A stretch of DNA of 64,000 nucleotides from Lachnospiraceae bacterium M18-1 (GCA_000403295.2 KE159610.1:663387-727386); one strand, 5' to 3'. Positions 37,839-46,474 are shown, counted from the stretch's first letter. Numbers and translations are program-made. Notes: generated from the letters alone by a model not told the origin.

Positions 37839-38727
37839 TATTGCTGCATCTGTGCTTGCAAGATTAAAAAACAAGGCAAAAGAAAGTGGACGAAGCTATC
37901 AGCTTTGTCTGCAGCTTTTCTGTCAAGAGGAATTCCTGCGCCGTTTGGAAAAATCACAATATGCGGAAAATCTTGTGCTGAAAGGCGGATTGTTCATTTA
38001 TTCCGTTACCGATTTTGACAGCCGTGTGACGGTAGATGTAGATTTTCTTCTTCGGAAAGTTTCCAACACTCCTAAACAGCTACAGACTGTAATAGAGACA
38101 ATCATCTCCACGCCTACAGGCAATGATTTTGTGACTTTTGAGATTAAAGATATTGCCCCTATTGCCGTTGCAAAGAAGTACGCCGGTATTGGGGTTTCTC
38201 TTGTGGCTCGAATTAAAAATACGAAAACGCCATTTAGTATTGATTTCGGGGTGGGTGATGTTATCGTGCCGAAGCAGGAAAAGAGGAAGATTCCAACGCA
38301 GCTTGATGATTTTACCGCGCCGATAGTAAATACCTACTCTCTTGAAACAACGATAGCCGAAAAGATTGATGCTATTCTAAGTCTTATGGAATTTTCCAGC
38401 CGCATGAAAGATTATTACGATATTTATTATCTTGCAAATAAATTTGATTTTGACGGAGCAACGCTGACAGAAGCATTGCGAAAGACATTTGAAAATCGTG
38501 GACATACCTTTACAGCGGAACAGTTTGAGCAAGTTATGGCATTTGATAGCGATGATGCAATGCAGAAAAAATGGAAAGCCTTTGTCCGTAAGATTGACAC
38601 AAAAACGGATGATTATAATACCGTGCTGAAGGTAATAAAAAATTTCCTTGTACTGCCGTTTTTGTCAGCGATTAAAGAAACTGAATTTACTGAGAAATGG
38701 TCTGTAACGGATAGTAGCTGGCTATAA
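37831..38727 (+). CDS. abiEii: AbiEii-type nucleotidyltransferase toxin
   Basis: 298 residues of the DNA-polymerase-beta-like nucleotidyltransferase superfamily. The active-site motif is LVLKGGLFIYSV plus VDVDFLLR (the Gly-Gly and Asp-x-Asp), followed by the base motif around TTIAEKIDAILS and KDYYDIYYL. AbiEii toxins arrest growth or abort phage infection; some relatives add nucleotides to tRNA. Intact, start ATG 37831 inside the end of abiEi. Confidence 0.92.
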   Translation: MADIAASVLARLKNKAKESGRSYQLCLQLFCQEEFLRRLEKSQYAENLVLKGGLFIYSVTDFDSRVTVDVDFLLRKVSNTPKQLQTVIETIISTPTGNDFVTFEIKDIAPIAVAKKYAGIGVSLVARIKNTKTPFSIDFGVGDVIVPKQEKRKIPTQLDDFTAPIVNTYSLETTIAEKIDAILSLMEFSSRMKDYYDIYYLANKFDFDGATLTEALRKTFENRGHTFTAEQFEQVMAFDSDDAMQKKWKAFVRKIDTKTDDYNTVLKVIKNFLVLPFLSAIKETEFTEKWSVTDSSWL

Positions 38728-38744
38728 ATTAGGGAGGAAAAGTG

Positions 38745-39008
38745 ATGAAAACAAACGATTTATATGGCTTTATGAGCACCTCTGCACTTGAATCCTTGAG
38801 AAGAATTCAAGAACAGTTTAATAATAGTGCATTAACCATTACAATGAAAGAACTGCAACAGACTATTGACGCTGTAAAAATTCCTGCTGATGGGATTACT
38901 GCGGCGTTACAAACATTTCACGATTCTACTGCACCATTTACCGCTGCTGTACAGCATACGAATGGTTCGACGAAGTTTTTGGTATTGAAAAAGATGATGG
39001 AATTATAA
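38745..39008 (+). pseudogene. hypothetical protein, frameshifted into the following methyltransferase frame
   Basis: From ATG 38745 (after GGGAGGAAAAGTG) the frame reads LYGFMSTSALESLRRIQEQF and onward to FHDSTAPFTAAVQ, then degenerates. The next frame takes over at about 38955 with AYEWFDEVFGIEKDDGIITE and runs without a stop into the Mod protein. This suggests a small soluble protein with one frameshift near 38950. I do not recognise the family; it is carried right after abiE. Confidence 0.5.
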
Positions 39009-39079
39009 CTGAACAAAAAGCTAAAGAAGCTGTTTCTGACAAAAATATTGGTAATATCTCAAGGAAAAAACGAGAAGAC

Positions 39080-39833
39080 TTGCTTAATAAAATAAAAGAG
39101 ATTCGTAATTTTATTGCTACTGCACCACAGGACGAGAATACAAACAATCTTCTCTCTTACCTTGCAGAGCTTGAAAAAGATGTAAACGGTAAAAAATATG
39201 GACTTGTTTATGAAGAACACCGAGAAGAAATTGACGAAGTGTTGGACACATATACTCCAGTATTGACCGAGGAAAAAGACCTTTTTATTGACAATGGCGG
39301 ACAGATGAATTTTCTCATTGAGGGGGATAATCTTGCTTCGTTACAACTTTTAAAGAAAACGCACAATAGAAAAATCGACCTTATTTATATAGATCCACCA
39401 TATAATACAGGCAATAAGGATTTTACATATGATGATGTGTATGTTGATAGCCTTGACAATTTTAAACACAGTAAATGGCTATCTTTTATGCGTTCAAGAA
39501 TATCTCTCGCAAAAAAACTTTTGAGTGATACAGGTTTAGTATTTATCAGCATAGACGACAATGAGGTGGCTCAACTTAAAATATTGTGTGATGAGATTTT
39601 TGGCAATAGTAATTTTAGAGGACAAATTGTCAGAGCAACTGGCACACCTACAGGGCAAGGAAATGCTACAATTTCAAACGAAATTGATTATGTACTGGTG
39701 TATGCAAGGACAACAAATGCAATTTTTAACGGTTTACCTTTTGATGACGAAAGTTCTAAAATTTACAATTTGGTTGATGAATATAGGCGTTATCTAAATA
39801 GACCATTAAGAAAAACAGGCGGAGAACCTTCAC
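39080..39833 (+). pseudogene. mod: type III restriction-modification methyltransferase, 3' truncated
   Basis: About 250 codons remain of a Mod-type N6-adenine methyltransferase. Seen are the N-terminal helical part (IRNFIATAPQDENTNNLLSY), FLIEGDNLASLQLLKK, catalytic motif IV DPPYNTGNKDF, and GLVFISIDDNEVAQLKIL. The match ends at RPLRKTGG, where the sequence turns into the complement of tnpV. The target-recognition region, motif I/FxGxG and the partner res gene are missing. The start may be TTG 39080, or the frame is fused to the preceding gene. Confidence 0.85.
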
Positions 39834-40092
39834 ACTCTGCCGTCTGCTCTATCAACCGAGAAAACATTTCTTCTGCCTGTCCGTCAATATCCGCAAGGTA
39901 TCCGTTCAGTTTACCGCTTGTGAGCAAAGTAGTATAAGTCGCTCGTTTATGCTCTTTTAGATACCGTCTGTGTCGCTGTCCCCATACGCCGATAGGCTTT
40001 GTTTCTTCTTCGGTCAGCTTTAAATTGGGAAGAAAATAATTTCCAATCTGTGTATAAGTGCCACCCATTTCTTCAAAAATTGTCTTTTTCAT
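39825..40092 (-). pseudogene. tnpV: TnpV transposon protein, 3' truncated
   Basis: The frame starts MKKTIFEEMGGTYTQIGNYF and runs through TKPIGVWGQRHRRYLKEHKR and LLTSGKLNGYLADIDGQAEE, matching TnpV, a small accessory protein of Tn4451-like and other Clostridial integrative elements. After AECEG it runs into mod sequence, so the last ~30 residues are missing. Confidence 0.8.
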
Positions 40093-40096
40093 CGTA

Positions 40097-40278
40097 TTAA
40101 ACCTCCGTATTTTTGAATTTTTTGATTGGTGTGCTTACGATTTTGATTAGAATTTCATCAACCGCATCGGTGTATCTGTTGTTCTCAATTAGTTTGTTTC
40201 GTAGATTATTTAAGCTGTTGATGATAATTCGTCGTTCATTTTCATCACTTGCTATGTAACATTTTTCACATCATACAT
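40097..40278 (-). pseudogene. small transposon-associated protein, frameshifted
   Basis: AAAGGAGGTCGAGAA precedes ATG 40278. The frame stops after MYDVKNVT, but one frame over it continues CYIASDENERRIIINSLNNL and ends PIKKFKNTEV just before tnpV. This is the short conserved protein usually found ahead of tnpV. A one-base deletion has broken it. Confidence 0.6.
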
Positions 40279-40356
40279 TTCTCGACCTCCTTTGGCCAAA
40301 GTGTAGCAAAGGATTTTTCATTTTGCGAATGTGCGATTTTATTGTTGACATTAAAG

Positions 40357-40399
40357 AAAGCCAGTGCAAGAAGCGTTTCTGCTTCTTACGCTGGCTTTT
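40357..40399 (+). terminator. hairpin
   Basis: AAAGCCAG (40357-40364) pairs with CTGGCTTT (40391-40398) and AAGAAGC with GCTTCTT inside, giving a long imperfect stem followed by a short T run. It could end the transposon unit. Confidence 0.65.
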
Positions 40400-40504
40400 G
40401 CCTTTGCTATCGCCCATAAGTTGTATTCCAATAATGTTTTCAAATAATCTCCTTATGTGGTAACAGCCTTAGCCATCTTTTTTCTTTTTTAATGGATAAA
40501 TTTT

Positions 40505-40572
40505 AGAGGCAGGTGTGATCCGCATGGATCACATCTGCCTCTGTGTAGGGCTATCTATTTCCCGACAGCCCC
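40505..40572 (-). repeat. tagged-hairpin element, copy 2
   Basis: On the minus strand: the same 22-nt tag as at 9567 (here 40572-40551), an 8-base spacer, then a 17-bp stem with a 4-base loop (40542-40505; AGAGGCAGGTGTGATCC on the plus strand). The stem has one G-T pair. Tag, spacer length and stem-loop size are identical to copy 1 but the stem sequence is unrelated. The rest of 40280-40640 has no gene. Confidence 0.8.
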
Positions 40573-40644
40573 TTTCCATCATTTATTCTATTTTTGTTCT
40601 TCTATTCCATCTCATAACAAACAGCGTAAAGTTTAAAAGGTTAC

Positions 40645-41544
40645 TTACGCCATAGGGATGGCTGCTTTCTTCTTTAATTCCAGTACCGTTTTCAACGGAA
40701 GATCTGTCTTTTCCGCAATCATCTTCTCATCCAGAGTCCCAATCAGGTTTTTGGCAATTTTTATTTTTTCCTGCTCGCTTCCCTGTTCGATTCCCTGCTC
40801 AATTCCTCTATTCACCAGTAACTGTCCCAATTCTGTCATTCCAACCGCCTCCATCAATTCTTTCTTCTCAGCAGACTCTAAAAATTTATCCGCCATGATA
40901 TACAATACTGCCTCAATCTTATCCTGCTCATCCTGTCCGACAGAACCTGCACCCCGTGTGATCCGGTACGCTTCCTCCACCCTGTCCTTCTGCGACATAT
41001 CCCCGCCCATCAACAGGCAGAGCGTCAGTGGAACCAGATCCTCCTTCGTAAGTTCCCCGCCGCATTCCTGCTTCTCCTGAAGCTCCCTGATCACCTGGTC
41101 TGCATTGCGGCTCTGCATTGTAATCGGGACGACACGGTATGTATTCACACCCTCTGTAAATTCCGCCATCGGCTTTTGGATCTTCCCGGAAAACAACACA
41201 TAAGTAGTGACCGGAACCTTATGCTGGTAGCTATACAGCGCCTCGTATACCCGGAACCTCTTTAAGTCCTCCAGCCCTTCGTTTGTGCTCTGGAACTCAA
41301 AATGCGCGCATGAGCCGTCCTCCATGTCAAAGTTAAAATCTTCGTGGAAGACCTTTACGTCCAGATGCACCAATTCCGTTGCCGCAATCCCCACGGCTTT
41401 CCCCTTAATCCCGAAATACGGGAGCAGCACATCCGCAAAATACCGGAAGGCCGTTTTTAAGGCCACGTCCTCATGCTGGATGGCAGAGGCTTGCGCTTCG
41501 GGTTCCACAGTTTCCGGAGCCTGTTTCAAGTTTTCTGTATCCAT
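40645..41544 (-). CDS. Rpn family recombination-promoting nuclease/putative transposase
   Basis: 299 residues from ATG 41544 (after AAAGGATAAAGGGT). The N-terminal ~170 residues form a PD-(D/E)XK nuclease: DVALKTAFRYFADVLL, VHLDVKVFHEDFNFDMEDGS and AHFEFQSTNEGLEDLKRFRV, the last holding the E-x-Q catalytic pair. The C-terminal part contains a Gln-Gly repeat (GIEQGIEQGSEQE) and a helix-turn-helix-like end (AEKTDLPLKTVLELKKKA). Related Rpn proteins nick DNA and promote RecA-independent recombination. Intact; no operon partner. 41545-41869 upstream holds no gene I can support. Confidence 0.85.
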   Translation of the reverse strand: MDTENLKQAPETVEPEAQASAIQHEDVALKTAFRYFADVLLPYFGIKGKAVGIAATELVHLDVKVFHEDFNFDMEDGSCAHFEFQSTNEGLEDLKRFRVYEALYSYQHKVPVTTYVLFSGKIQKPMAEFTEGVNTYRVVPITMQSRNADQVIRELQEKQECGGELTKEDLVPLTLCLLMGGDMSQKDRVEEAYRITRGAGSVGQDEQDKIEAVLYIMADKFLESAEKKELMEAVGMTELGQLLVNRGIEQGIEQGSEQEKIKIAKNLIGTLDEKMIAEKTDLPLKTVLELKKKAAIPMA

Positions 41545-41869
41545 ACCCTTTATCCTTTCCGTAAAACCATACAGAGAAACCTTCTTTACTATAACTATAT
41601 CAAAAATAGCCTTTGCAGACAATGCGGTTTTACTAAAAATATTTTGTTTGTTTTTTCTCTATGGCAGTTTTGAAAATCCCCCGGATAGCAGGAAAGATAA
41701 AACCAGACAATAGAATGTACCCTGATCGGAGATATCCTCTCAGGTAGGATGTTTAAAAATAAATGGCTTCTCTGTATCGAAACACCATCCGCATAAATAA
41801 GTCTATGGCAGATGATGTGAAATGCCAATACAAATGATGGATTAGAATGTGAACTTTCGGACACATTTT

Positions 41870-42748
41870 CTATCGTTCCGCCTGCTTCTTGGATTTCCCG
41901 CCCCGCTGCTTCTGGCTCTTTTCTGCCGGTTCCTCCGCTTTCGGCACTTTTCCCTTCATTCCTTCGGATACGGCAAATTCATCTGCCATAAACTCCTGCT
42001 CCAGCTGACCTAAGTTGCGGTTGATATGCCGGGAGATGCTGTAAACGGCATTTTTTACATTGCCGATAAACGCCCGGAGCTCCTGTGGTTCCTTATTCCC
42101 ATAGCCTTGCATCTCACAGATCTTGTTAAAATCAAATCCGGAATTGTCCACACCATACTTTTCCGCCATCACATAGGCTGCACAGAATGCCTGGGGGGCT
42201 ACCTCCTTACGGCTGTACGTGCCGTCATGGGCATCCATGGAAGCGCAGGCCAGTTCCCGGTTGATGGCATGGAAGGTCACCTCTTCGCTCATGCCGTTGC
42301 GCACAAAGATGGTCCGCTCCCTGGGGATATACTGGGCCTGCACATGTTCCGGCAGGTGATCCGCGATACTGATCTTCGTTTCCGTATTCTTTAACAGGGC
42401 GCCCATCAGCATCTGGATGGGCTTCGGCTCCGGCGGTTCCGGCTGCTTCGTGCGGATCTGGCTGATGTCATAGGCTTTGGTGATCACATACCCCTGCCGG
42501 GTCTCCGGGTTCTGGCCGTACAGGAGCAGGAGGTTGGCCGCCTTCTGGGGCTTGCACTGGGACATAAAATTTAAAAACCCTTTTAAGGATTCCCCATCCC
42601 GGAATACTTCCTGGGCCTTGGCATCCACCTCTGCCCAGACTTCCTCCCGCTCCTGCTTCTTCATGGCCGCGTATTCCTCTTTCGATAACTGCTGGCCTGC
42701 CTCTGCCGGGGCATCTGCCCCGTTCTGTAAATACTGTGATAAATCCAT
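41870..42748 (-). CDS. integrative-element protein with ArdC-like fold
   Basis: 292 residues, soluble. The block LKGFLNFMSQCKPQKAANLL followed by LLYGQNPETRQG resembles the ssDNA-binding part of ArdC antirestriction proteins. The segment VTFHAINRELACAS followed by AFCAAYVMAEKYGVDNSGFD corresponds to the zincin part, though the HExxH motif is degenerate. The tail is Lys-rich (KSQKQRGGKSKKQ). Such proteins are encoded beside pcfB in conjugative transposons, and a pcfB-like remnant is right upstream. ATG 42748 follows GAAGGTGATGGG. Confidence 0.65.
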   Translation of the reverse strand: MDLSQYLQNGADAPAEAGQQLSKEEYAAMKKQEREEVWAEVDAKAQEVFRDGESLKGFLNFMSQCKPQKAANLLLLYGQNPETRQGYVITKAYDISQIRTKQPEPPEPKPIQMLMGALLKNTETKISIADHLPEHVQAQYIPRERTIFVRNGMSEEVTFHAINRELACASMDAHDGTYSRKEVAPQAFCAAYVMAEKYGVDNSGFDFNKICEMQGYGNKEPQELRAFIGNVKNAVYSISRHINRNLGQLEQEFMADEFAVSEGMKGKVPKAEEPAEKSQKQRGGKSKKQAER

Positions 42749-42752
42749 CCCA

Positions 42753-43053
42753 TCACCTTCCTTTGTCTTTGATCTTCATGTTCTTCTTACTCCGGCGGTT
42801 TTTGCGGCTTTTGTCCTTCTGCCGCCTCTTCCCGGCCTCCTGCTTTTCCTGTTTGATCTGGTTTAATTCCTTCCGTATCGAAGGCTTCTTATTCGGCTCC
42901 CTCGGCCCGGAAGAAATACCGCTGCTGCGCGAGGAAGGTCCGGACGGATTCCTTCCCTCCTGCGCCTGGGTAAAATTTTTCATGTCCGGCTCCTTCACCT
43001 CCGGCAGATCCCCGACATTGAAATCCTCCTCAAAATCGCTGAGTTCGAATTAA
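42753..43053 (-). pseudogene. PcfB-like (DUF3801) C-terminal remnant
   Basis: The frame reads ELSDFEEDFNVGDLPEVKEP, then a Ser/Pro-rich stretch and a highly basic end (KSRKNRRSKKNMKIKDKGR). This is the tail of a PcfB/DUF3801 protein, a conjugation-linked protein. The conserved N-terminal domain is absent: at about 43050 the sequence becomes the C-terminally truncated carboxymuconolactone decarboxylase gene in another frame. Confidence 0.55.
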
Positions 43054-43393
43054 TCCCATGCTGCTCCATAACCTGATTTGCCATCATAAGAAAATCGTAG
43101 GTACGCCCAATCCCAAGATAGGCCGTTGCCTGATAGATACCCTCTTTTATTGCAATGGGATCAATACTCATGTTAAGCGCTGCATGGAGCATATTCCGAA
43201 ATTCTCCCATGCCCTGACAGCCAAGCAATGCGGATAAAATGCAGAGCATTTGCTCCTTTTCCGTCAGTTTGTTTGCTTCTACTACTTCTCCCTGAGCGAA
43301 ATTTGTAATGATCCCCTCAAACTCCGGATCAGTCCTTTTCAAAGTGGATGAAACTCCTGCAAATAATTTTTGAATCCTTTTTTCTGTATCCAT
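42995..43393 (-). pseudogene. carboxymuconolactone decarboxylase family protein, C-terminus replaced
   Basis: The first ~113 residues are the conserved AhpD-like fold (LTEKEQMLCILSALLGCQGM, IDPIAIKEGIYQATAYLGIG). After MEQHGIN the frame runs into PcfB DNA and ends with a nonsense tail (SNSAILRRISMSGICRR). AGGAAC precedes ATG 43393. It lies 16 bases downstream of the FMN reductase, likely one operon of redox functions. It may be partly functional because the core fold is present. Confidence 0.7.
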
Positions 43394-43409
43394 GTTCCTA
43401 AGAACCTCC

Positions 43410-44027
43410 TTATCTCGTAAAATTCGTTAAAACCTTTTCGTTATCCGGGTGTACCAGTCCGTTTTCTTTTCCAAGAGCAATACATTTCAACAGCCACGCC
43501 ATGTTTTTCCCAATGTTATACATTGTCATAAGTCCCTCCTTATCCTCTGCCACATCTTCCGGCTGTGCGCCATAAACATGGTTCCAATAAGTAGAAGAAA
43601 CAACCGGCATGGAGCAGATCGTAAAATACTTGTTAATCACATCAAAGGATGCCGTGGTTCCTGCCCTCCTTGCGGATAAAACTGCTGCCGCAGGCTTAAA
43701 CTGAAACGCCGCACCGCCAGAATAGAAAGCTCTGTCCATAAATGTCAGGAGCCTGCCGCTTGGATGGGCAAAATAGACCGGAGAGCCAAATACAAAACCA
43801 TCGGCAGATTTCGCCTTCTCTACAAATTCATTGACAATATCATTGAAAACGCAGCCGCCGGTTTCCCTGCATTTACGACAAGCAATGCAATCCGGCAACG
43901 CCTCGTTTCCGATAAAAAATTGTTCTGTTTCAATCCTTTCTTCGTTTAAGGCACGTTCTACCTCGCACAATGCTGCATTCGTGCAGCCTGTTTTTCGGGA
44001 ACTGCCATTTATAAGCAATACTCTCAT
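43410..44027 (-). CDS. flavodoxin family protein / NADPH-dependent FMN reductase
   Basis: 205 residues. The N-terminal flavin-binding loop VLLINGSSRKTGCTNAAL, a Cys-x-x-Cys pair in CIACRKCRETGGC, and GFVFGSPVYFAHPSGRLLTF identify the iron-sulfur-flavoprotein/FMN-reductase group (some carry a 4Fe-4S cluster on these Cys). Cytoplasmic. Divergent from the MerR gene at 44195, which most likely regulates it, with the truncated decarboxylase gene downstream. Confidence 0.9.
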   Translation of the reverse strand: MRVLLINGSSRKTGCTNAALCEVERALNEERIETEQFFIGNEALPDCIACRKCRETGGCVFNDIVNEFVEKAKSADGFVFGSPVYFAHPSGRLLTFMDRAFYSGGAAFQFKPAAAVLSARRAGTTASFDVINKYFTICSMPVVSSTYWNHVYGAQPEDVAEDKEGLMTMYNIGKNMAWLLKCIALGKENGLVHPDNEKVLTNFTR

Positions 44028-44049
44028 TTACAATGCTCACTCCTTACTC

Positions 44050-44078
44050 TTGAAATTTTTTGGTTTCCATGCTATAAT
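44050..44078 (+). promoter_or_regulatory. promoter of the MerR gene
   Basis: TTGAAA at 44050-44055 and TATAAT at 44073-44078 with a 17-base spacer, a full consensus match. It starts just upstream of the flavodoxin gene start (44027, opposite strand), so the two divergent promoters share the region where a MerR protein would bind. Confidence 0.75.
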
Positions 44079-44194
44079 GCGTTTGTTTGAACCGCTTGTT
44101 ACAACCGATTATAAATTGCGGTAGTAACTATCGGTCAATACCTTTCCGCAATTTTTTCAATGAATTTTTTGTGAACACACAGGAGGCAATCACT

Positions 44195-44593
44195 ATGTAT
44201 ACGATGATGCAGGTCTGCCGGGAGCTTGATATGACCTACCAGACCTTAAAATATTATTGCAATGAGGGATTAGTCCCCAATGTCAAAAGAGACGGCAATA
44301 ACCGCCGGATTTTTGATGAAAAAGATATGAAATGGATCAAAGACCTCACCTGCTTAAAAAAATGTGGCATGAGTATTCTTGAAATGAAAGAGTATCTGGA
44401 ACTTTGCTTACAAGGAGAATCCACCATTATGCAGCGTAAAAAAATGCTGACGAAAAAGCGTGAGGCATTGCTTGGTTCTATCAAAGAATTAGAGGATAGC
44501 GTGGACTATATCGACTGGAAACAAAACTTCTATGACGAAGTGCTTTCCGGCGCACGTCCGTATGTAAGCAATCTGATTCGGTCAGAAGAATAA
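44195..44593 (+). CDS. MerR family transcriptional regulator
   Basis: 132 residues from ATG 44195, placed after CAGGAGG. The winged helix is MMQVCRELDMTYQTLKYYCN, then EGLVPNVKRDGNNRRIF, followed by the dimerisation coiled coil (STIMQRKKMLTKKREALLGS). It has the TipAL/YyaN-like pattern that senses small molecules or redox stress; no metal-binding Cys pattern is present. Divergent from the FMN reductase. Confidence 0.92.
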   Translation: MYTMMQVCRELDMTYQTLKYYCNEGLVPNVKRDGNNRRIFDEKDMKWIKDLTCLKKCGMSILEMKEYLELCLQGESTIMQRKKMLTKKREALLGSIKELEDSVDYIDWKQNFYDEVLSGARPYVSNLIRSEE

Positions 44594-44636
44594 ATAAACC
44601 GCAAACAATATTTCTCCGAGAAAATTTTACCCACCA

Positions 44637-44666
44637 GCCAGCCGACACAACACGGCTGGCCTTTTT
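44637..44666 (+). terminator. rho-independent terminator of merR
   Basis: GCCAGCCG / CGGCTGGC 8-bp stem with an 8-base loop followed by CTTTTTATG. It overlaps the 3' end region of the convergent SymE-like gene. Confidence 0.88.
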
Positions 44667-44844
44667 ATGTCTTAAAAAATTTCTTTGAAAAAAGGCTTGC
44701 TTCCTCACAGCGGACAGTCAGGAGCGTCCCCGCCCCAAATCCCAGCTCTTCCAGCCACAATCCCTTCAATGTGATTGTTGGCGTCGGCTTGTAATTATGC
44801 CCGCTCTGCTCATATACCTTAAACCTCCGAACTTCCTTCCTCAT
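44665..44844 (-). CDS. short SymE-like type I toxin
   Basis: 59 residues. The core FKVYEQSGHNYKPTPTITLK plus GLWLEELGFGAGTLLTVRCE matches the SymE family, an AbrB-like fold that became an RNA-targeting toxin under SOS control in E. coli, where an antisense RNA (SymR) represses it. The C-terminus ends early (SLFSKKFFKT) where relatives continue with a GKLVI-type strand, so it may be truncated; the stop lies inside the neighbouring merR terminator. No clear ribosome site was seen. Moderately sure of family, unsure of function. Confidence 0.65.
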   Translation of the reverse strand: MRKEVRRFKVYEQSGHNYKPTPTITLKGLWLEELGFGAGTLLTVRCEEASLFSKKFFKT

Positions 44845-45536
44845 CTATATCCCGTCCTTTCCACCGGCCCGCAGACCGGACTTTCCGCTGCCTCTCCGCT
44901 GCTGATCTTCCATCTGGGATTTTACAGAGACCGCTCCCAGGCGCTATCGGCCTGTGCCGCTCCCCGCAAAACAGAAATAATTTGTTTCCGAACGAAACGA
45001 TATGCCAATCTATAAAACCAAATTCTCCGCTGCATTAAAACTTCAAAACCATCACAACAATATGGGCGCTGTAAGTTCCCCGGCTTTTCGTAGATAAATC
45101 CCATTTATCCCCATGGTACAGAAACGCAGGTTTAACCCTTCCATGGCGCCCGGTTCACCTTAAACCCGGCCGAAACCTGTCAACCAATATTACAACGCCC
45201 CGTTGCAACCCGTCAGCATTTATAAGGACTTCGGACCTTCAAATCCACCTCCAAAGGATGGTATGGTTGCTTTAATCGCTATCAGACTTTCATACTGCTG
45301 GCCAGCAATATATGTACGGCTCCCGGACGGAAACCAGAAATGCGGTGATTTCGTTTGCCCTTTTTATGGCAAAAAATAAGGGGACAAGTTAGTGCAACCC
45401 CTTGATTTTACTGGGTTCCTCTAACTTGTCCCTATTATAACACGGTCATCTGCGTCTGTGCGTCTGGCTCTGTAATGATATATCGTTCTACCCGACAAAT
45501 AGGCTTTTCATATCAATAGGATAAAATCATTCGTTC
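44845..45536. other. non-coding region with repeat copy A
   Basis: No intact gene. 45210-45380 on the plus strand reads YKDFGPSNPPPKDGMVALIA and continues to CGDFVCPFYGKK-stop, an unassigned coding-like fragment. 45380-45436 forms a stem GGGACAAGTTAG / CTAACTTGTCCC. The first copy of a three-copy repeat sits at 45446-45480. Confidence 0.4.
45446..45480 (+). repeat. XRE-flanking repeat, copy A
   Basis: Contains TGCGTCTGGCTCTGTAATGA. Related copies lie at 46403-46443 and 47045-47074. The copies share TCATC at the left, the TGCGTCTGGCTCT core and a GATGA/AATGA right end, giving an imperfect palindromic outline. Confidence 0.6.
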
Positions 45537-46007
45537 TTATCTTGGTTTTATCTCATAGTTTTTAAAAAACCACTTGACCAAAAGAATAGCGGCAATAGCT
45601 ATTGATGGCAAACCCAACAGATTGTTAAAGTTTATTTCTGGAAAGAAATAATTCATAACCATATTAAGCACAAAAAATGAACTGAAAGTTACAATCAAAA
45701 TTTTCAATATAGAATTATATTCCCCTTGTGCTTTTTCTTTTTTCGCCTGTAATTCCATAAGGTTTTCTTCCGCTCTTTTCTGATAATCCTCCATAATAAT
45801 CCTTTCCCCGCTAAGCAGTTCATTTACAGTTATGCCCAGTATGCTGCACAAATCAAGCATTAGAGAAACATCTGGCATACTTTTTCCTGTTTCCCATTTA
45901 GAGACTGCTCTATTGGTAATATTTAATTTTTCAGCCAACTGCATTTGCGTAAGCCCTTTTTCTTTTCGACAGGCTGATATAAATTTTCCTATCATTTCTT
46001 GTTCCAT
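45537..46007 (-). CDS. XRE family regulator with two membrane helices
   Basis: 156 residues from ATG 46007 (after AGGAGGTGGAAC; an upstream start adds 26 codons without a site). The helix-turn-helix reads KGLTQMQLAEKLNITNRAVS, then KWETGKSMPDV. A charged linker (KRAEENLMELQAKKEKAQ) and two hydrophobic helices follow (LKILIVTFSSFFVLNMVMNY; LPSIAIAAILLVKWFF). The small membrane protein at 46105 is just upstream in the same direction. Confidence 0.88.
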   Translation of the reverse strand: MEQEMIGKFISACRKEKGLTQMQLAEKLNITNRAVSKWETGKSMPDVSLMLDLCSILGITVNELLSGERIIMEDYQKRAEENLMELQAKKEKAQGEYNSILKILIVTFSSFFVLNMVMNYFFPEINFNNLLGLPSIAIAAILLVKWFFKNYEIKPR

Positions 46008-46104
46008 GTTCCACCTCCTGGCAGTTATTTTACAAGCTAAAAACAGATTGTGAAACGAACTAACAGTTGATTGCACCCAATTCAACCATCAGTTGATTAG
46101 GTAA

Positions 46105-46347
46105 TTATTTTGTATTTTCTTTTATAACTTTTTTACTATTTTTATATAAAGAGAATGTTATAAAAAATACTAATGATGGTGGAACGATTAATTTTATTGG
46201 GCTTTCATTAACTATAAACTTAACTGGGCTATCGTCACCCATTATAGTACACATTACACCTGCAATAAATATAAACACTGATATAATGGATAGCGCCAAA
46301 AATAAATTTTTCTTTATTCTTGTTTTCTTTAAATTAAACATTTTCAT
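46105..46347 (-). CDS. small two-helix membrane protein
   Basis: 80 residues: a basic N-terminus (KKTRIKKN), helix LFLALSIISVFIFIAGVMCT, a short outside loop, a second helix LIVPPSLVFFITFSLY and a basic tail. GGAGTGTG precedes ATG 46347. Function unknown; its place between two XRE-membrane regulators suggests immunity or signalling. Confidence 0.65.
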   Translation of the reverse strand: MKMFNLKKTRIKKNLFLALSIISVFIFIAGVMCTIMGDDSPVKFIVNESPIKLIVPPSLVFFITFSLYKNSKKVIKENTK

Positions 46348-46402
46348 CACACTCCTAAATTACTGTTTTTACTTGATTTTGACTTCATTATAAGTTCATA
46401 AT

Positions 46403-46443
46403 TCATCGGCTCTGCGTCTTATGCGTCTGGCTCTTTGATGATA
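46403..46443 (+). repeat. XRE-flanking repeat, copy B
   Basis: TCATCGGCTCTGCGTC, an insertion of six bases relative to copy C, then GCGTCTGGCTCTTTGATGA. It lies between the small membrane protein and the next XRE gene. Confidence 0.6.
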
Positions 46444-46474
46444 ATTCGCATGAATATAGTAAGTTCAACGATTT

